This document shows, one piece after another, positions 34,995 through 44,169 of a stretch of 64,000 nucleotides of DNA. The notes under the pieces are model-generated. The model saw only the letters and a list, made by a program, of their open reading frames with translations. It searched no databases and was not told the origin of the DNA. How positions within the stretch are numbered: the stretch's first letter is position 1; each line of letters opens with the position of its first letter. Position numbers and translations under genes: made by a program. The DNA lies in contig NC_012489.1 in the NCBI RefSeq assembly GCF_000010305.1, forward strand, positions 1,736,001-1,800,000, given 5' to 3'. Source of the DNA: Gemmatimonas aurantiaca T-27. Its GTDB lineage: Bacteria > Gemmatimonadota > Gemmatimonadetes > Gemmatimonadales > Gemmatimonadaceae.

Positions 34995-36043
34995 CGCCTT
35001 TCCGCAATAAGCCCCTCGACTACCGTTCCGCCGGCGTCGATATCGACGCGGCTGATGATGCCAAGAACCGGCTGGCCAAGCTCGTACAGTCCACCATGAC
35101 CGCCGGATCGCGCGGAGCGTTTGGTGGTTTCGGCGGCATGTTCCGTGTGCCCGATCGCTATCGGGCCCCGCTGCTTGTCGCGAGTGCTGACGGCGTGGGC
35201 ACGAAGATCAAGATCGCCATCGAGGCGGATCGGCACGACACCATCGGACATTGTCTGGTGAATCACTGCACCAACGACATCCTCGTGCAAGGGGCGGTGC
35301 CGCTGTACTTCCTCGACTACGTGGCGTTTGGCAAACTCGAGCCGGCCGTGGTGGAAGGAGTGGTGGCGGGTGTGGCGGCCGGTTGCCGGGAGAATCTGTG
35401 TGCGCTGATCGGTGGCGAGACCGCGGAAATGCCCGGGGTGTACACGCCGCCGGACTACGATCTCGCCGGTTTCATCACGGGGATCGTGGAAGAAGATCAG
35501 GTGCTCTCGAGCGTACGCGTGGAAGAAGGTGACGTGCTGGTGGCGCTGGCCAGTGATGGCCTGCACACCAATGGGTATTCGCTGGCGCGTCGCATCATCA
35601 GCGATCGCCTCAATCTCGGTGTGCACGACCTGTTCCCCGATGCCGACGGCGCGAGCGTGGCCGATGTCATGCTCAAGGTGCATCGTTCGTACCTGACGTG
35701 CCTCCAGCCTCTGCTGGGCTCCATTCACGCGATGGCGCACATCACGGGCGGCGGCTTGCCGGGCAACCTCAATCGTGCGCTGCCTCACACCCTCGATGCC
35801 GTGGTGGATACGTCCACGTGGACCATCCCCTCTGTCTTCCGGGTATTGGCCGAAGCGGGGCAGGTGAGTCCAATGGAGATGTTCCGCGCCTTCAACATGG
35901 GAGTGGGCATGGTGGTGATCACGGCCAGAGAGAATGTGTCGGCACTGATTTCGCGTGCCGCCGCGTGCAGCATCGACGCCTGGGAACTGGGCAGCGTCGA
36001 AAAGGGCAGCGGCGAAGTGCAGTTGCGCGGGTTGGGTGCGTGA
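34991..36043 (+). CDS. purM: Phosphoribosylformylglycinamidine cyclo-ligase
   Basis: AIR synthetase, fifth step of purine synthesis, 350 residues from ATG 34991 (ATGA overlap with the kinase). Motifs: LDYRSAGVDIDAADDAKNRL (residues 9-28, cited as family signature), ASADGVGTKIKIA (ATP/Mg), VNHCTNDILVQGAVPLYFLDY (split run), GGETAEMPGVY, LASDGLHTNGYSL and AHITGGGLPGNLNR. Length and motif order are standard. No other purine gene is in the window. The stop shares a base with the start of the next gene (TGATG). Confidence 0.95.
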   Translation: MTPFRNKPLDYRSAGVDIDAADDAKNRLAKLVQSTMTAGSRGAFGGFGGMFRVPDRYRAPLLVASADGVGTKIKIAIEADRHDTIGHCLVNHCTNDILVQGAVPLYFLDYVAFGKLEPAVVEGVVAGVAAGCRENLCALIGGETAEMPGVYTPPDYDLAGFITGIVEEDQVLSSVRVEEGDVLVALASDGLHTNGYSLARRIISDRLNLGVHDLFPDADGASVADVMLKVHRSYLTCLQPLLGSIHAMAHITGGGLPGNLNRALPHTLDAVVDTSTWTIPSVFRVLAEAGQVSPMEMFRAFNMGVGMVVITARENVSALISRAAACSIDAWELGSVEKGSGEVQLRGLGA

Positions 36044-37062
36044 TGCGCCGCCGACAGGGGTTCCTCGCCGTCGCCACACTGCAGCTTGCCGCGGTAGGCA
36101 TGTTGGCGTCGGAGGCCGGAGCGCAGACGACGACGGGCCAGTGCACCATGGCCACGTTCAATGGCTCGGCCGCGGACCCCTGTCAGAAGGGACGCGACCT
36201 GTTCGCGTTCATCGTGCCGCAGGTTGGTGTGGCACTGTCCGCGGGGAACCCCGTGCTCGGTGAAGGCGGCACGATGGGTGGCTGGGGCAAGCGTGCACTC
36301 AGTGTGCGCGTGTCGGCGGTGGAAGGGTATCTGCCCCGCAATTCCGTGCCGATTTCCACGGCCATTGGAGCACAACCCGGTGACTTCGGTGCCAAGCGCA
36401 CGTACGTGCCGGTCCCCAGCGCCGATGTGGCCGTGGGGCTGTTCTCGGGCGTTCCGGCCGGACTCACCAACGTGGGCGGCATCGATGCGCTGCTTGGGGT
36501 GACGTTTGTGCCGGAGGCGTCCGAAGGCACGTTCCGCCTCAAGCCCACCGGATCGAACTTCGCCGTGTCCTACGGCGTTCGTGTGGGGGCACTGCAGGAG
36601 TCGTCGGTGGTGCCGGGGGTCAGCATCAGTTACATGCGCCGCAAGCTGCCGACCGAGAACATCGGCTACACGCCCGGCAACGACACGCTCAACGTGAAGA
36701 ACATCGCCATCACGTCGAACACGTGGCGGCTGGTGGCCAGCAAGCGCATCGCGATCGTGGGCCTCGCGGCGGGTATCGGACGTGACGAAATCGACGGCAC
36801 CTCCAGCATGGACGGTGTGGTCAACGAATCGGTGGGCTCGGCCACGCTGCGCAGTGCGGTCAACCTCAGCGATGTGCGCACGCGCTCGAAGCGCAACACG
36901 GCGTTTCTGAATGCCTCGTTTGGTATTTCAGCCGTGCGTGTCGTGGGCGAGTATGGCTGGTCCAGCGCGGGGACCATCGAACAGACGGTGAACCAATTTG
37001 GCGGTCGGCGTGCCAATGAAGCCTACCGGTATGCCTCGATGGGGCTGACGGTGCGATTCTGA
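36043..37062 (+). CDS. Predicted secreted or outer-membrane beta-rich protein, unknown function
   Basis: Start ATG 36043 overlaps the purM stop (TGATG) and gives 339 residues. A signal peptide (about 1-28, RRRQGFLAVATLQLAAVGML, cleavage near EAGAQ) is followed by beta-strand-rich text: DLFAFIVPQVGVALSAGNP, GKRALSVRVSAVEGYLP, DALLGVTFVPEAS, RLVASKRIAIVGLAAGIG and AFLNASFGISAVRVVGEYG. It ends YASMGLTVRF, an aromatic end suited to an outer-membrane barrel. A Cys pair (GQCTMATFNGSAADPCQKG) near the mature N-terminus may form a disulfide. No family is recognised. It is placed between purM and ribD. Confidence 0.65.
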   Translation: MRRRQGFLAVATLQLAAVGMLASEAGAQTTTGQCTMATFNGSAADPCQKGRDLFAFIVPQVGVALSAGNPVLGEGGTMGGWGKRALSVRVSAVEGYLPRNSVPISTAIGAQPGDFGAKRTYVPVPSADVAVGLFSGVPAGLTNVGGIDALLGVTFVPEASEGTFRLKPTGSNFAVSYGVRVGALQESSVVPGVSISYMRRKLPTENIGYTPGNDTLNVKNIAITSNTWRLVASKRIAIVGLAAGIGRDEIDGTSSMDGVVNESVGSATLRSAVNLSDVRTRSKRNTAFLNASFGISAVRVVGEYGWSSAGTIEQTVNQFGGRRANEAYRYASMGLTVRF

Positions 37063-37075
37063 TGCGTCACACGCC

Positions 37076-38230
37076 ATGAGCGCGTCGCCGCGCAATCACC
37101 GCGCCGGGGACGACCAGGAAGCGCACGCGTCGACACATACCGTCGATGACGTGCGCTTCATGCGTCGGGCCATCGCGTTGGCAGAGCGGGGCGCCGGTCA
37201 GGTGGCGCCCAACCCCAAGGTGGGCGCTGTCCTGGTGCGTGACGGGCAGGTGGTGGGCGAAGGGTGGCATCAGCAATACGGTGGGCCACACGCGGAGGTG
37301 CATGCCCTGGCGGCCGCACACGCGGTGGCCGCCAACGCGGCGCGCGGGGCAACGGCCTATGTGAGTCTCGAGCCGTGCAACCATCATGGCAAAACACCAC
37401 CGTGCACCGAAGCCCTCATCGCGGCCGGAGTGGCGCGCGTGGTGTGCGCCACACGCGATCCCAACCCCAAGGCCGCGGGGGGCATTGAGCGGCTCGAGGC
37501 TGCCGGTATCCGTGTCACGGTCGGGGTGTGCGAGCACGAAGCGCTGGTGCAGAACGCGCCCTTTTTCCATGCCGCCCGGGGCACGGATCGCCCATTCGTG
37601 ACCCTCAAGCTGGCTGTGTCCATCGACGGCGCCATTGTCGACGCCTCGCGTCAGCGCGGCTGGCTCACCGGGCCGGCTGCCCACGCCGCCGTGCACGCTC
37701 TCCGGGCTGACGCGGACGCGGTGGCCGTCGGCATCGGCACCGCCTTGGCCGACGATCCGGCCCTGACCGTCCGCCTCGTGGAGGCCCCGCGGGTGGCTCC
37801 GCGCCGGATCGTCTTCGATCGGCAGGGCCGCCTGCCTCTCGACAGTGCCCTGGTGCGCACGGCCGGAGAGATCCCGGTCAGCGTCATCACCCATGCGCCC
37901 CGGCCCGTGGCGGCCAATGCCCTGGCCGATGCCGGTGTGCAGGTGCTGGAGGCCGCCGGGCTGGCCGACGCCCTGCGGACGCTCTGGGCCGAAGGGGTGC
38001 GCCATCTGCTGGTGGAGGGGGGGGCTGAACTGGGTTCCGCCCTGTTGCACGCCGGACTCGTCCATCACCTGATTATCTTTCAGGCTCCGGTCATTCTGGG
38101 GGCAGGCGCCGTGTCGGCGTTTGCCACGTTTCCCGCTGCGGTGGCAGATACTGCGCCGCGCCTGCGGGTGCTCGAACGCCGCGTGTTCGGCGACGACCTG
38201 ATGACCCGTTACGCTGTTTTCGGAGACTGA
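37076..38230 (+). CDS. ribD: Bifunctional riboflavin deaminase/reductase RibD
   Basis: Carries out the deamination and reduction steps of riboflavin synthesis. It has 384 residues. The N-terminal zinc deaminase domain has His72/Glu74 (GPHAEVHAL), Cys101 and Cys110 (EPCNHHGKTPPC). The C-terminal reductase domain (about 165-384) has TLKLAVSIDGAIV, RADADAVAVGIGTALADDP and LLVEGGAELGSALL. A long N-terminal extension of about 24 residues precedes the deaminase core. It starts 13 nt after the previous stop and is followed by ribE, ribBA and ribH. No FMN riboswitch is seen upstream. Confidence 0.95.
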   Translation: MSASPRNHRAGDDQEAHASTHTVDDVRFMRRAIALAERGAGQVAPNPKVGAVLVRDGQVVGEGWHQQYGGPHAEVHALAAAHAVAANAARGATAYVSLEPCNHHGKTPPCTEALIAAGVARVVCATRDPNPKAAGGIERLEAAGIRVTVGVCEHEALVQNAPFFHAARGTDRPFVTLKLAVSIDGAIVDASRQRGWLTGPAAHAAVHALRADADAVAVGIGTALADDPALTVRLVEAPRVAPRRIVFDRQGRLPLDSALVRTAGEIPVSVITHAPRPVAANALADAGVQVLEAAGLADALRTLWAEGVRHLLVEGGAELGSALLHAGLVHHLIIFQAPVILGAGAVSAFATFPAAVADTAPRLRVLERRVFGDDLMTRYAVFGD

Positions 38231-38237
38231 AGAACGG

Positions 38238-38921
38238 ATGTTCACGGGGCTCGTGGATGACGTCGGGCTCATCGAGCACGTCGCCGACACACCGGCTGGA
38301 CGGGAGTTGCGCATCCGCTGCGCCTACCCGGAACTGACCGATGGCGAAAGTGTCGCGGTGAATGGCGCGTGCCTAACCGTTCGCGAACATGGTGCCGATG
38401 ATGCCCACGGGAGCTGGTTCACGGTGGCGGCCATCGAGACCACCCTGGGACGCACCGTCATTGGTGAGTGGACCGCAGGGCAACGCGTGAACCTCGAGCG
38501 CGCCATGCGCATGGGGGATCGTCTTGGCGGGCACATGGTGCTCGGCCACGTCGACGACCTGGGGCTCGTGTTGCGCACGGCCATGGCCGGCGACGCGTGG
38601 TTGGTCGACGTGGAGCTGCCGCCCGCGCTTCGTCCCCTCACTGTGGACAAAGGCTCCATCACGGTGAATGGGGTCAGTCTCACCGTGAACGAGATGCTCG
38701 AGACTGGCGTACAGCTATCGATCATCGAGTTCACCAAGCAGCACACCACGCTCGGCACCTTGCAGGCGGGGGACCGCGTGCATATCGAAGCCGATGTCCT
38801 GGCCAAGCACGTCGAACGACTGATGACGGCCTACACGGCCGCGCACGGCGCTGCGCATGCATCCGCGCATTCCGCTGCCCATATCTCTGCGCGCCTGGGC
38901 GCGCCCACTACAGAGTCCTGA
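38238..38921 (+). CDS. ribE: Riboflavin synthase alpha chain
   Basis: Dismutates two lumazines to riboflavin. The 227 residues hold two lumazine-binding repeats: [13 protein letters not shown] with VNGACLTV (about 1-95), and [12 protein letters not shown] with [13 protein letters not shown] (about 98-190). The C-terminal tail (about 195-227) is odd: [18 protein letters not shown] repeats Ala/His units and is not part of the usual 200-215 residue fold. The stop overlaps ribBA (TGATG). It is also known as ribC in some species; it is the product of the ribD neighbourhood. Confidence 0.94.
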   Translation: MFTGLVDDVGLIEHVADTPAGRELRIRCAYPELTDGESVAVNGACLTVREHGADDAHGSWFTVAAIETTLGRTVIGEWTAGQRVNLERAMRMGDRLGGHMVLGHVDDLGLVLRTAMAGDAWLVDVELPPALRPLTVDKGSITVNGVSLTVNEMLETGVQLSIIEFTKQHTTLGTLQAGDRVHIEADVLAKHVERLMTAYTAAHGAAHASAHSAAHISARLGAPTTES

Positions 38922-40183
38922 TGCCCAATTCAGAGCAGAACGCCGGAGTCCCGCGCGACGCGGAGCGGCCGGCTGTCGATCCCGTATTCGGGACGGTCGA
39001 GCAGGCGCTCGCCGATATCGCGGCTGGGAAGTTCATCGTCGTGGCTGACGACGAAGATCGCGAAAACGAGGGCGATCTCGTCTGCGCCGCGGAACTGGTC
39101 ACGCCCGAGATGGTCAACTTCATGCTCGAAGCCAAAGGCATGATCTGTCTGGCCATGACCAACGAGTGGGCCAATCGACTCGGTCTCGAGATGCAGGTGG
39201 AGAAGAACACCGAGTCGATGGGCACGGCGTTCACGGTCTCCATCGATGCCGCGGCCAAGTATGGGGTGACCACCGGCATCAGTGCTGCTGATCGCGCCGC
39301 CACCATTCGTGTGGCCGCCGACCCCGACTCCACCCGCGCCGACCTGCGCGTGCCCGGGCACATTCATCCGCTGCGCGCCCGCGATGGCGGCGTGCTGCAG
39401 CGGGTGGGGCACACCGAGGCCGCAGTGGATCTGGCGCGCCTCGCAGGGTGTCGTCCCGCCGGTGTCATTTGTGAAGTGCTCAACAAGGATGGCACCACTT
39501 CGCGTCGTCCGCAGCTCGAGCAGTTCTGCAAGCAGCACGGTCTCACGTTCATCACGATCGCGCAGTTGGTGGCCTATCGCCTCAAGAACGAGCGCCTCGT
39601 GCATCGTGTCGCCGAAGCGCGCCTGCCCACCGAATACGGGGAGTGGCGCATCTACGGCTACAAGAACGATGTGGATCAGCGCGAGCACATCGCGATTGCC
39701 TACGGCGATGTCTCGCAGGGTGAAGGCGTGCTCGTGCGCATGCATTCGAAGTGCCTCACCGGTGATGTGTTCCACTCGCGCCGCTGCGATTGTGGCTGGC
39801 AGCTCGACACCGCCATGGCCATGATTCAGGCGGAAGGCCGTGGTGTGATTGTGTATCTCGATCAGGAAGGTCGTGGCATCGGCCTGATCAACAAGCTCAA
39901 AGCGTACGAACTGCAGGACCGTGGCGCCGACACCGTGGAAGCCAATGAGCAACTGGGCTTCAAGGCGGACCTGCGCAACTACGGCATCGGTGCGCAGATT
40001 CTGCTCGACTTGAGTGTGCGTTCCATTCGCGTTATGACCAACAACCCCCGCAAGCTCGTGGGGCTCGACGGCTACGGTCTCGTGCTCACCGATCGTGTCC
40101 GTATCGAAGCCCCGTCGACTGATGAGAACGCTTCCTATCTTGAAACCAAGCGCACCAAGCTTGGACACCTCTTCGCCATCTGA
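38921..40183 (+). CDS. ribBA: DHBP synthase/GTP cyclohydrolase II fusion RibBA
   Basis: Makes both riboflavin precursors. The protein is 420 residues from ATG 38921. The N-terminal 3,4-dihydroxy-2-butanone-4-phosphate synthase domain (about 20-220) shows [28 protein letters not shown] and [17 protein letters not shown]. The C-terminal GTP cyclohydrolase II domain (about 225-420) shows [21 protein letters not shown] (zinc cysteines, split run), [11 protein letters not shown] and LTNNP-type [16 protein letters not shown]. Both active sites look complete. It sits between ribE and ribH. Confidence 0.95.
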   Translation: MPNSEQNAGVPRDAERPAVDPVFGTVEQALADIAAGKFIVVADDEDRENEGDLVCAAELVTPEMVNFMLEAKGMICLAMTNEWANRLGLEMQVEKNTESMGTAFTVSIDAAAKYGVTTGISAADRAATIRVAADPDSTRADLRVPGHIHPLRARDGGVLQRVGHTEAAVDLARLAGCRPAGVICEVLNKDGTTSRRPQLEQFCKQHGLTFITIAQLVAYRLKNERLVHRVAEARLPTEYGEWRIYGYKNDVDQREHIAIAYGDVSQGEGVLVRMHSKCLTGDVFHSRRCDCGWQLDTAMAMIQAEGRGVIVYLDQEGRGIGLINKLKAYELQDRGADTVEANEQLGFKADLRNYGIGAQILLDLSVRSIRVMTNNPRKLVGLDGYGLVLTDRVRIEAPSTDENASYLETKRTKLGHLFAI

Positions 40184-40190
40184 GATCGAC

Positions 40191-40685
40191 GTGGCTGAGT
40201 TCAGTGGAGAACCGCGCGGTGAAGGTCGCCGCATCGTAGTCGTCGCCAGCCGCTTCAACGAAGGCGTGACGGTGCCGCTCGCCGAGGGCGCGGTATCGGC
40301 CCTCGTCGGAAAAGGTGTGGCATTCGACAACATCGACGTGTTGTGGGTGCCGGGCGCATGGGAACTGCCCGTGGCCGTACGCCGCGCCTTGAGCAGTGAG
40401 CGCTATGACGCGGCGGTCGCGGTGGGTGCGGTCATCCGTGGCGACACACCGCATTTCGACATCGTGGCCGGCGAAACGGCGCGGGGGCTCATGGAAGCGT
40501 CGCGGGACTTCGATGTGCCCGTGACGCTGGGATTGCTCACCACCGACACGCTGGAGCAGGCCGAAGCCCGCGCCGGTGGTGTACACGGCAACAAGGGCGC
40601 CGATGCGGCCCTGGCCGCGCTGGAAGTCCTGGATCTGTTCGATCGCGCACTACCGGCCAACGACTACGACGAGGATGGCGAGTGA
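40191..40685 (+). CDS. ribH: 6,7-dimethyl-8-ribityllumazine synthase
   Basis: Condenses the RibD and RibB products to lumazine and forms icosahedral or pentameric shells. GTG 40191, 7 nt after the ribBA stop, gives 164 residues, the usual length. ATG 40122 inside ribBA is an alternative. Motifs: IVVVASRFNE, VPGAWELPVA, GAVIRGDTPHFD (catalytic His), and the C-terminal GGVHGNKGADAALAALEV. Its stop shares bases with nusB, the typical ribH-nusB pairing. Confidence 0.93.
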   Translation: MAEFSGEPRGEGRRIVVVASRFNEGVTVPLAEGAVSALVGKGVAFDNIDVLWVPGAWELPVAVRRALSSERYDAAVAVGAVIRGDTPHFDIVAGETARGLMEASRDFDVPVTLGLLTTDTLEQAEARAGGVHGNKGADAALAALEVLDLFDRALPANDYDEDGE

Positions 40686-41197
40686 TGTCGAATCTTCGTG
40701 ACGAGGCGTTCTGGGATGCGCCGATGCAGGAACCGCTCGCACCCAAGCAGGGGCGTCGCACACGTGGACGAAAAGTCACGCGTGAAGAGCGCATGGAAAC
40801 ACGCGGCCGGGCGCGCGCGCTGCAGGCACTGTACGCTGCCGACCTGCGCGATCTGACCCAGGTGAAGCGCATTGCCACCACGGTATTCGACGATCTCGCC
40901 ATCGATCCGGCGGAGCGGTTGTTTGCATCACGCCTGATCGCCACGGTGGCGGATCGCGGTGCGGTGCTCGACGCGGCGCTCGTGGAAGTGACGGCCAACT
41001 GGCGCCTCGAACGGCTTGGCGCGATCGAACGCAGTGTCTTGCGTCTGGCGGCTGCGGAACTGGCCCGTGAAGAAACGCCCGTGAAAGTGGTCCTGCAGGA
41101 AGCGGTGCACCTGGCCGAGCGGTATGGCACGGAGCGCTCGGCACGCTTCGTGAACGGGGTGCTCGACGCCTACGCCCGTCGGCTCGGACGGTTGTGA
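40685..41197 (+). CDS. nusB: Transcription antitermination factor NusB
   Basis: Binds boxA RNA with NusE/S10 in rRNA antitermination. The start at ATG 40685 (TGATG overlap with ribH) gives 170 residues; GTG 40682 is a one-codon alternative. The N-terminal tail of about 30 residues is Arg/Lys-rich and non-standard. The NusB fold follows: RGRARALQALYAADLRD, WRLERLGAIERSVLRLAAAE, and the highly typical ETPVKVVLQEAVHLAERYG with SARFVNGVLDA. The next gene starts in its stop codon (GTGA). Confidence 0.92.
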   Translation: MSNLRDEAFWDAPMQEPLAPKQGRRTRGRKVTREERMETRGRARALQALYAADLRDLTQVKRIATTVFDDLAIDPAERLFASRLIATVADRGAVLDAALVEVTANWRLERLGAIERSVLRLAAAELAREETPVKVVLQEAVHLAERYGTERSARFVNGVLDAYARRLGRL

Positions 41198-42342
41198 CCG
41201 CGCGAACAGAGCGGTCACCGCAGGCGGGCAACCGTCTGCGGATTGCAGTCGTGAACTGGCAATGCCGCGACAATCCGCAGGCCGGCGGCGCCGAGATCCA
41301 TCTGCACGAGATCTTCGGGCGGCTGGCACAGGCGGGGCATGAGGTGGTGCTGCTCTGTGGCGGATGGCCCGGCTGTCCACCGCGCGCCACGCTGGACGGC
41401 ATCGAAGTGCACCGGGTGGGGACGCGCCAATCCTTCCCGTTCCTGGCGCGTCGCTACTGGCACACCCAGTTGGAGCAGCGCGGTTTTGATGTGCTCGTCG
41501 AGGACATCAACAAGGTGCCCGTGTTCACACCCACCTGGCGTGCGCCCAAGCTGGTGGGGCTCGTACCCCATCTGTTCGGGGGCACCGCATTCCAGGAACT
41601 GGCCGCGCCATTGGCCACGGCGGTGTGGTTGGCCGAGAAACCGCTGCCCTGGTTTTATGCCGGCCATGCGTTCGAGGCCATCAGCGAGAGCACCAAGGAC
41701 GATCTGGTGCGCCGCGGCATTCCGCGCGACAGTATACGGGTGATTTTCCCCGGCATCGACAGCCAGCATTACACGCCCGACCCCACCCAGCGTGCGGCTC
41801 ATCCAACCTTTGCGTATCTCGGTCGTCTGAAGAAGTATAAGGGCGTGGATCTGGTGATCCGCGCCTTTGCGGCCTGTGAGGTGCCGAACGCCACACTCGA
41901 CGTGGCGGGTGCCGGGGAATATCGGGCCGAATTGGAGCGGTTGGCAGGAACCCTTGGAGTAGGCTCGCGGGTACGGTTTTTAGGACGTATTGACGAGACT
42001 GATAAGTGCGCTCTGCTACGTCGGGCATGGGCCACCGTCTTCGCATCACCAAAGGAGGGCTGGGGCATCACGAATCTGGAGGCAGCAGCGAGCGGGACTC
42101 CGGTGATTGCATCGAATTCTCCGGGAATCCGCGAATCGGTCCGCGACGGTGAGACCGGTTTCCTTGTACCACACGGGGACGTGGCTGCCATGGCTGCATC
42201 CATGCGACGCCTCAGCGGCGAGCGAGCGCTCGTCGAACACCTGGGGGCCGCCGCGCGGCAATTCGCCGAAGGGTTCACCTGGGCGAATGCCGCCGATCAG
42301 ACCGAAACCCACCTCAGAGAAGTCGTGGTGGGAAACGAGTGA
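41194..42342 (+). CDS. GT4-family glycosyltransferase
   Basis: A 382-residue GT-B fold transferase starting at GTG 41194, overlapping nusB. The N-terminal acceptor domain contains NPQAGGAEIHLHEIFGRLAQAGHEVVLLC (split run). The C-terminal NDP-sugar domain has FAYLGRLKKYKGVDLVIRAF (GR/K motif), VRFLGRIDETDK and SPKEGWGITNLEAAASGTPVI, whose E-x7-E is the GT4 signature. Lipid or polysaccharide glycosylation is likely, but sugar and acceptor are unknown. Its place between nusB and the HPF/HprK genes gives no clue. The stretch 41940-42130 is slightly less GC-rich than its surroundings. Confidence 0.85.
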   Translation: MTARTERSPQAGNRLRIAVVNWQCRDNPQAGGAEIHLHEIFGRLAQAGHEVVLLCGGWPGCPPRATLDGIEVHRVGTRQSFPFLARRYWHTQLEQRGFDVLVEDINKVPVFTPTWRAPKLVGLVPHLFGGTAFQELAAPLATAVWLAEKPLPWFYAGHAFEAISESTKDDLVRRGIPRDSIRVIFPGIDSQHYTPDPTQRAAHPTFAYLGRLKKYKGVDLVIRAFAACEVPNATLDVAGAGEYRAELERLAGTLGVGSRVRFLGRIDETDKCALLRRAWATVFASPKEGWGITNLEAAASGTPVIASNSPGIRESVRDGETGFLVPHGDVAAMAASMRRLSGERALVEHLGAAARQFAEGFTWANAADQTETHLREVVVGNE

Positions 42343-42350
42343 GGTCGCTG

Positions 42351-42674
42351 ATGGAGATCATCCTGCACGCGCATCACGCCGAAGTGTCCGATACCCTTCG
42401 CGCTCAGGCACAGGCCGCTGTGGAACGCATTGCCTCGCGATTGAAACGCGTGGCCAACGCGATCGTTCGATTCGTGGGTGACGGTCCAACCCGACGAGTC
42501 GAGATCGTCCTGCGCGCTGGCAGTCAGGGAGAGCTTTTTGCTCACGCCGACGCCCGCGCCTTCGCACCCGCCCTGTCCGCTGCCGTGCAGCGACTGGAAA
42601 GTCAGGTCTCCCGCGCCCGCCGAACCAGGCGAGCACCTCGCGTTGAACGCCGCTCCGGAGATCTCTCCGAGTGA
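42351..42674 (+). CDS. hpf: Ribosome hibernation promoting factor (short HPF/RaiA family)
   Basis: Binds the decoding site of idle ribosomes. Start ATG 42351 has AGGT 5 nt upstream; GTG 42339 inside the previous stop is the alternative. The 107 residues match a short-form HPF: MEIILHAHHAEVSDTLRAQAQAAVERI (split run), RFVGDGPTRRVEIVLRA and FAHADARAFAPALSAAVQRLESQV (split run). The long-form C-terminal dimerization domain is absent. Its position just before hprK echoes the hpf-ptsN-hprK clusters of Proteobacteria. Confidence 0.82.
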   Translation: MEIILHAHHAEVSDTLRAQAQAAVERIASRLKRVANAIVRFVGDGPTRRVEIVLRAGSQGELFAHADARAFAPALSAAVQRLESQVSRARRTRRAPRVERRSGDLSE

Positions 42675-43645
42675 ATCGTCGTCTCACGGTCGGCACCCTG
42701 TTCGAGCGCATGAAGGACACCCTCGAGCTCGAACTGCTGGGCCCATCCACCGGTCTCGATCGTGAGATCACGAGCCCCGAGGCGTCCAGCCCGGGGCTCG
42801 TGCTTGCGGGGTACATCAATCGCTTCCCGTATCAGCGCATTCAGGTGCTCGGCGAAACCGAGATCACCTATTTGCAGTCGTTGGGCGAGGTGCAGCGCAC
42901 TGCCAACCTCGAACAGTTCTTTGGTTTCCCGCTGCCCTGCGCCTTCATCACGAAGGGCCTCGAGCCGCCCACGCCGCTGATGCGTCTGGCCGAGGAAGCC
43001 GGTGTGACGGTGCTGCGCTCGCAGCTCAAGACGGCCGAGTTCTACCGTCTGATCAAGCCGTTTCTGTCGGACCAGTTTGCGCCCACGACCACGTTGCACG
43101 GTTCACTGGCCGACGTGTATGGCGTGGGCCTGTTCTTCACGGGCAAGAGCGGCATCGGCAAGTCTGAATGTGTGCTCGACCTCGTGGAGCGTGGACATCG
43201 GCTGGTGGCCGACGACCTGGTTTTCGTTTCACGACGCGGCAACGACGTGCTCATTGGTCGTGGACATGAGCTGCAACGGCACTTCATGGAGATTCGCGGA
43301 GTCGGGCTGCTCGACATTCCCGCCATCTTCGGCATTCACGCGGTGCGTCAGCAGAAGCGCCTCGAAGTGGTGGTCGTGCTCGAAGAGTGGGATGGCAATG
43401 CCCATGTCGACCGCACCGGACTGGACGTGCAGACCATCGACATCCTGGGCGTGGAGATCCCGAAAATCACGGTGCATCTCAATCCCGGCAAAAACATCAC
43501 GGTGATCGCCGAGGTCATCGCGATGAACCATCTCCTGCGATATTATCGCGGATACGATACGGCGACGGCATTCAACGAACAGTTGATCGACCGCATGCGT
43601 CGCAAGTCGGATGTCCAGCGATACCTGCAGGAGGATGACGAGTAG
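42671..43645 (+). CDS. hprK: HPr kinase/phosphorylase
   Basis: Phosphorylates and dephosphorylates Ser46 of HPr. The 324 residues start at GTG 42671 (overlap with hpf). The N-terminal domain (about 1-130) is complete. The kinase domain has His143 (TLHGSLADVYGVG), Walker A GKSGIGKS (158-165), RLVADDLV and the HprK-specific EIRGVGLLDIPAIFG (about 212-226). A C-terminal NPGKNITVIAEVIAMNHLL region follows. HPr in the same run keeps Ser46, so the regulatory pair is complete. Confidence 0.95.
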   Translation: MNRRLTVGTLFERMKDTLELELLGPSTGLDREITSPEASSPGLVLAGYINRFPYQRIQVLGETEITYLQSLGEVQRTANLEQFFGFPLPCAFITKGLEPPTPLMRLAEEAGVTVLRSQLKTAEFYRLIKPFLSDQFAPTTTLHGSLADVYGVGLFFTGKSGIGKSECVLDLVERGHRLVADDLVFVSRRGNDVLIGRGHELQRHFMEIRGVGLLDIPAIFGIHAVRQQKRLEVVVVLEEWDGNAHVDRTGLDVQTIDILGVEIPKITVHLNPGKNITVIAEVIAMNHLLRYYRGYDTATAFNEQLIDRMRRKSDVQRYLQEDDE

Positions 43646-43658
43646 TGAGCACATTTCG

Positions 43659-44063
43659 ATGAGCACCGACGCTGCGCCTGCCGCGATGCCCATTCGTGCG
43701 GTGGTGGCCGGACACGGCACCTTCGCCACCGGCGTGATTTCCGCGATCGAACAGATCACGGGACGGGGAGCGGCGTTTCTGCCGATTTCCAACAGCGGGC
43801 TGTGTCTCGACGACATCCAGGGCGCGTTGGCTCAGGCCATCGATGACAGTGGTGCCAAGGTCGTATTTACAGACCTGCCGGCCGGCAGTTGTACCATGGC
43901 AGTCCGGCGCATGATTCGGGAACGTCCGGGCGTGCTGCTCGTGACCGGCGTGAATCTCTCGCTGCTGCTCGACTTTGCCATGCAGGACGACGCGGATACG
44001 GTCACGGCGGTGCAGGGTGCGCTCGATCGTGGCAAGGCGTCCATGGTGGTCTACGGCGCCTGA
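43659..44063 (+). CDS. PTS EIIA component, mannose/fructose/sorbose family
   Basis: Accepts phosphate from HPr-His15 and passes it to EIIB. From ATG 43659 the protein has 134 residues. ATG 43635 is an alternative overlapping hprK. The active His19 lies in RAVVAGHGTFATGVISAIEQI (split run). The rest matches the EIIA-Man fold: VVFTDLPAGSCTMAVRRMI and LLVTGVNLSLLLDFAM. Its EIIB, EIIC and EIID partners follow. A 106-nt gap without visible signals separates it from EIIB. Confidence 0.9.
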   Translation: MSTDAAPAAMPIRAVVAGHGTFATGVISAIEQITGRGAAFLPISNSGLCLDDIQGALAQAIDDSGAKVVFTDLPAGSCTMAVRRMIRERPGVLLVTGVNLSLLLDFAMQDDADTVTAVQGALDRGKASMVVYGA

Positions 44064-44169
44064 GGCGTGTCAGTACGGCATCGGCGCATGATCGGTGAGC
44101 GCGGATGGTAGTAGTTTGTTGTGCATCTCTCCCGCAGTCCCTCCGCTCGCTTTCAGTACGCTCGCCTGC

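Noticed and set aside
37040-37080. FMN riboswitch expected before ribD
   Set aside because: ribD starts 13 nt after the previous stop, and none of the RFN-element blocks were found nearby.
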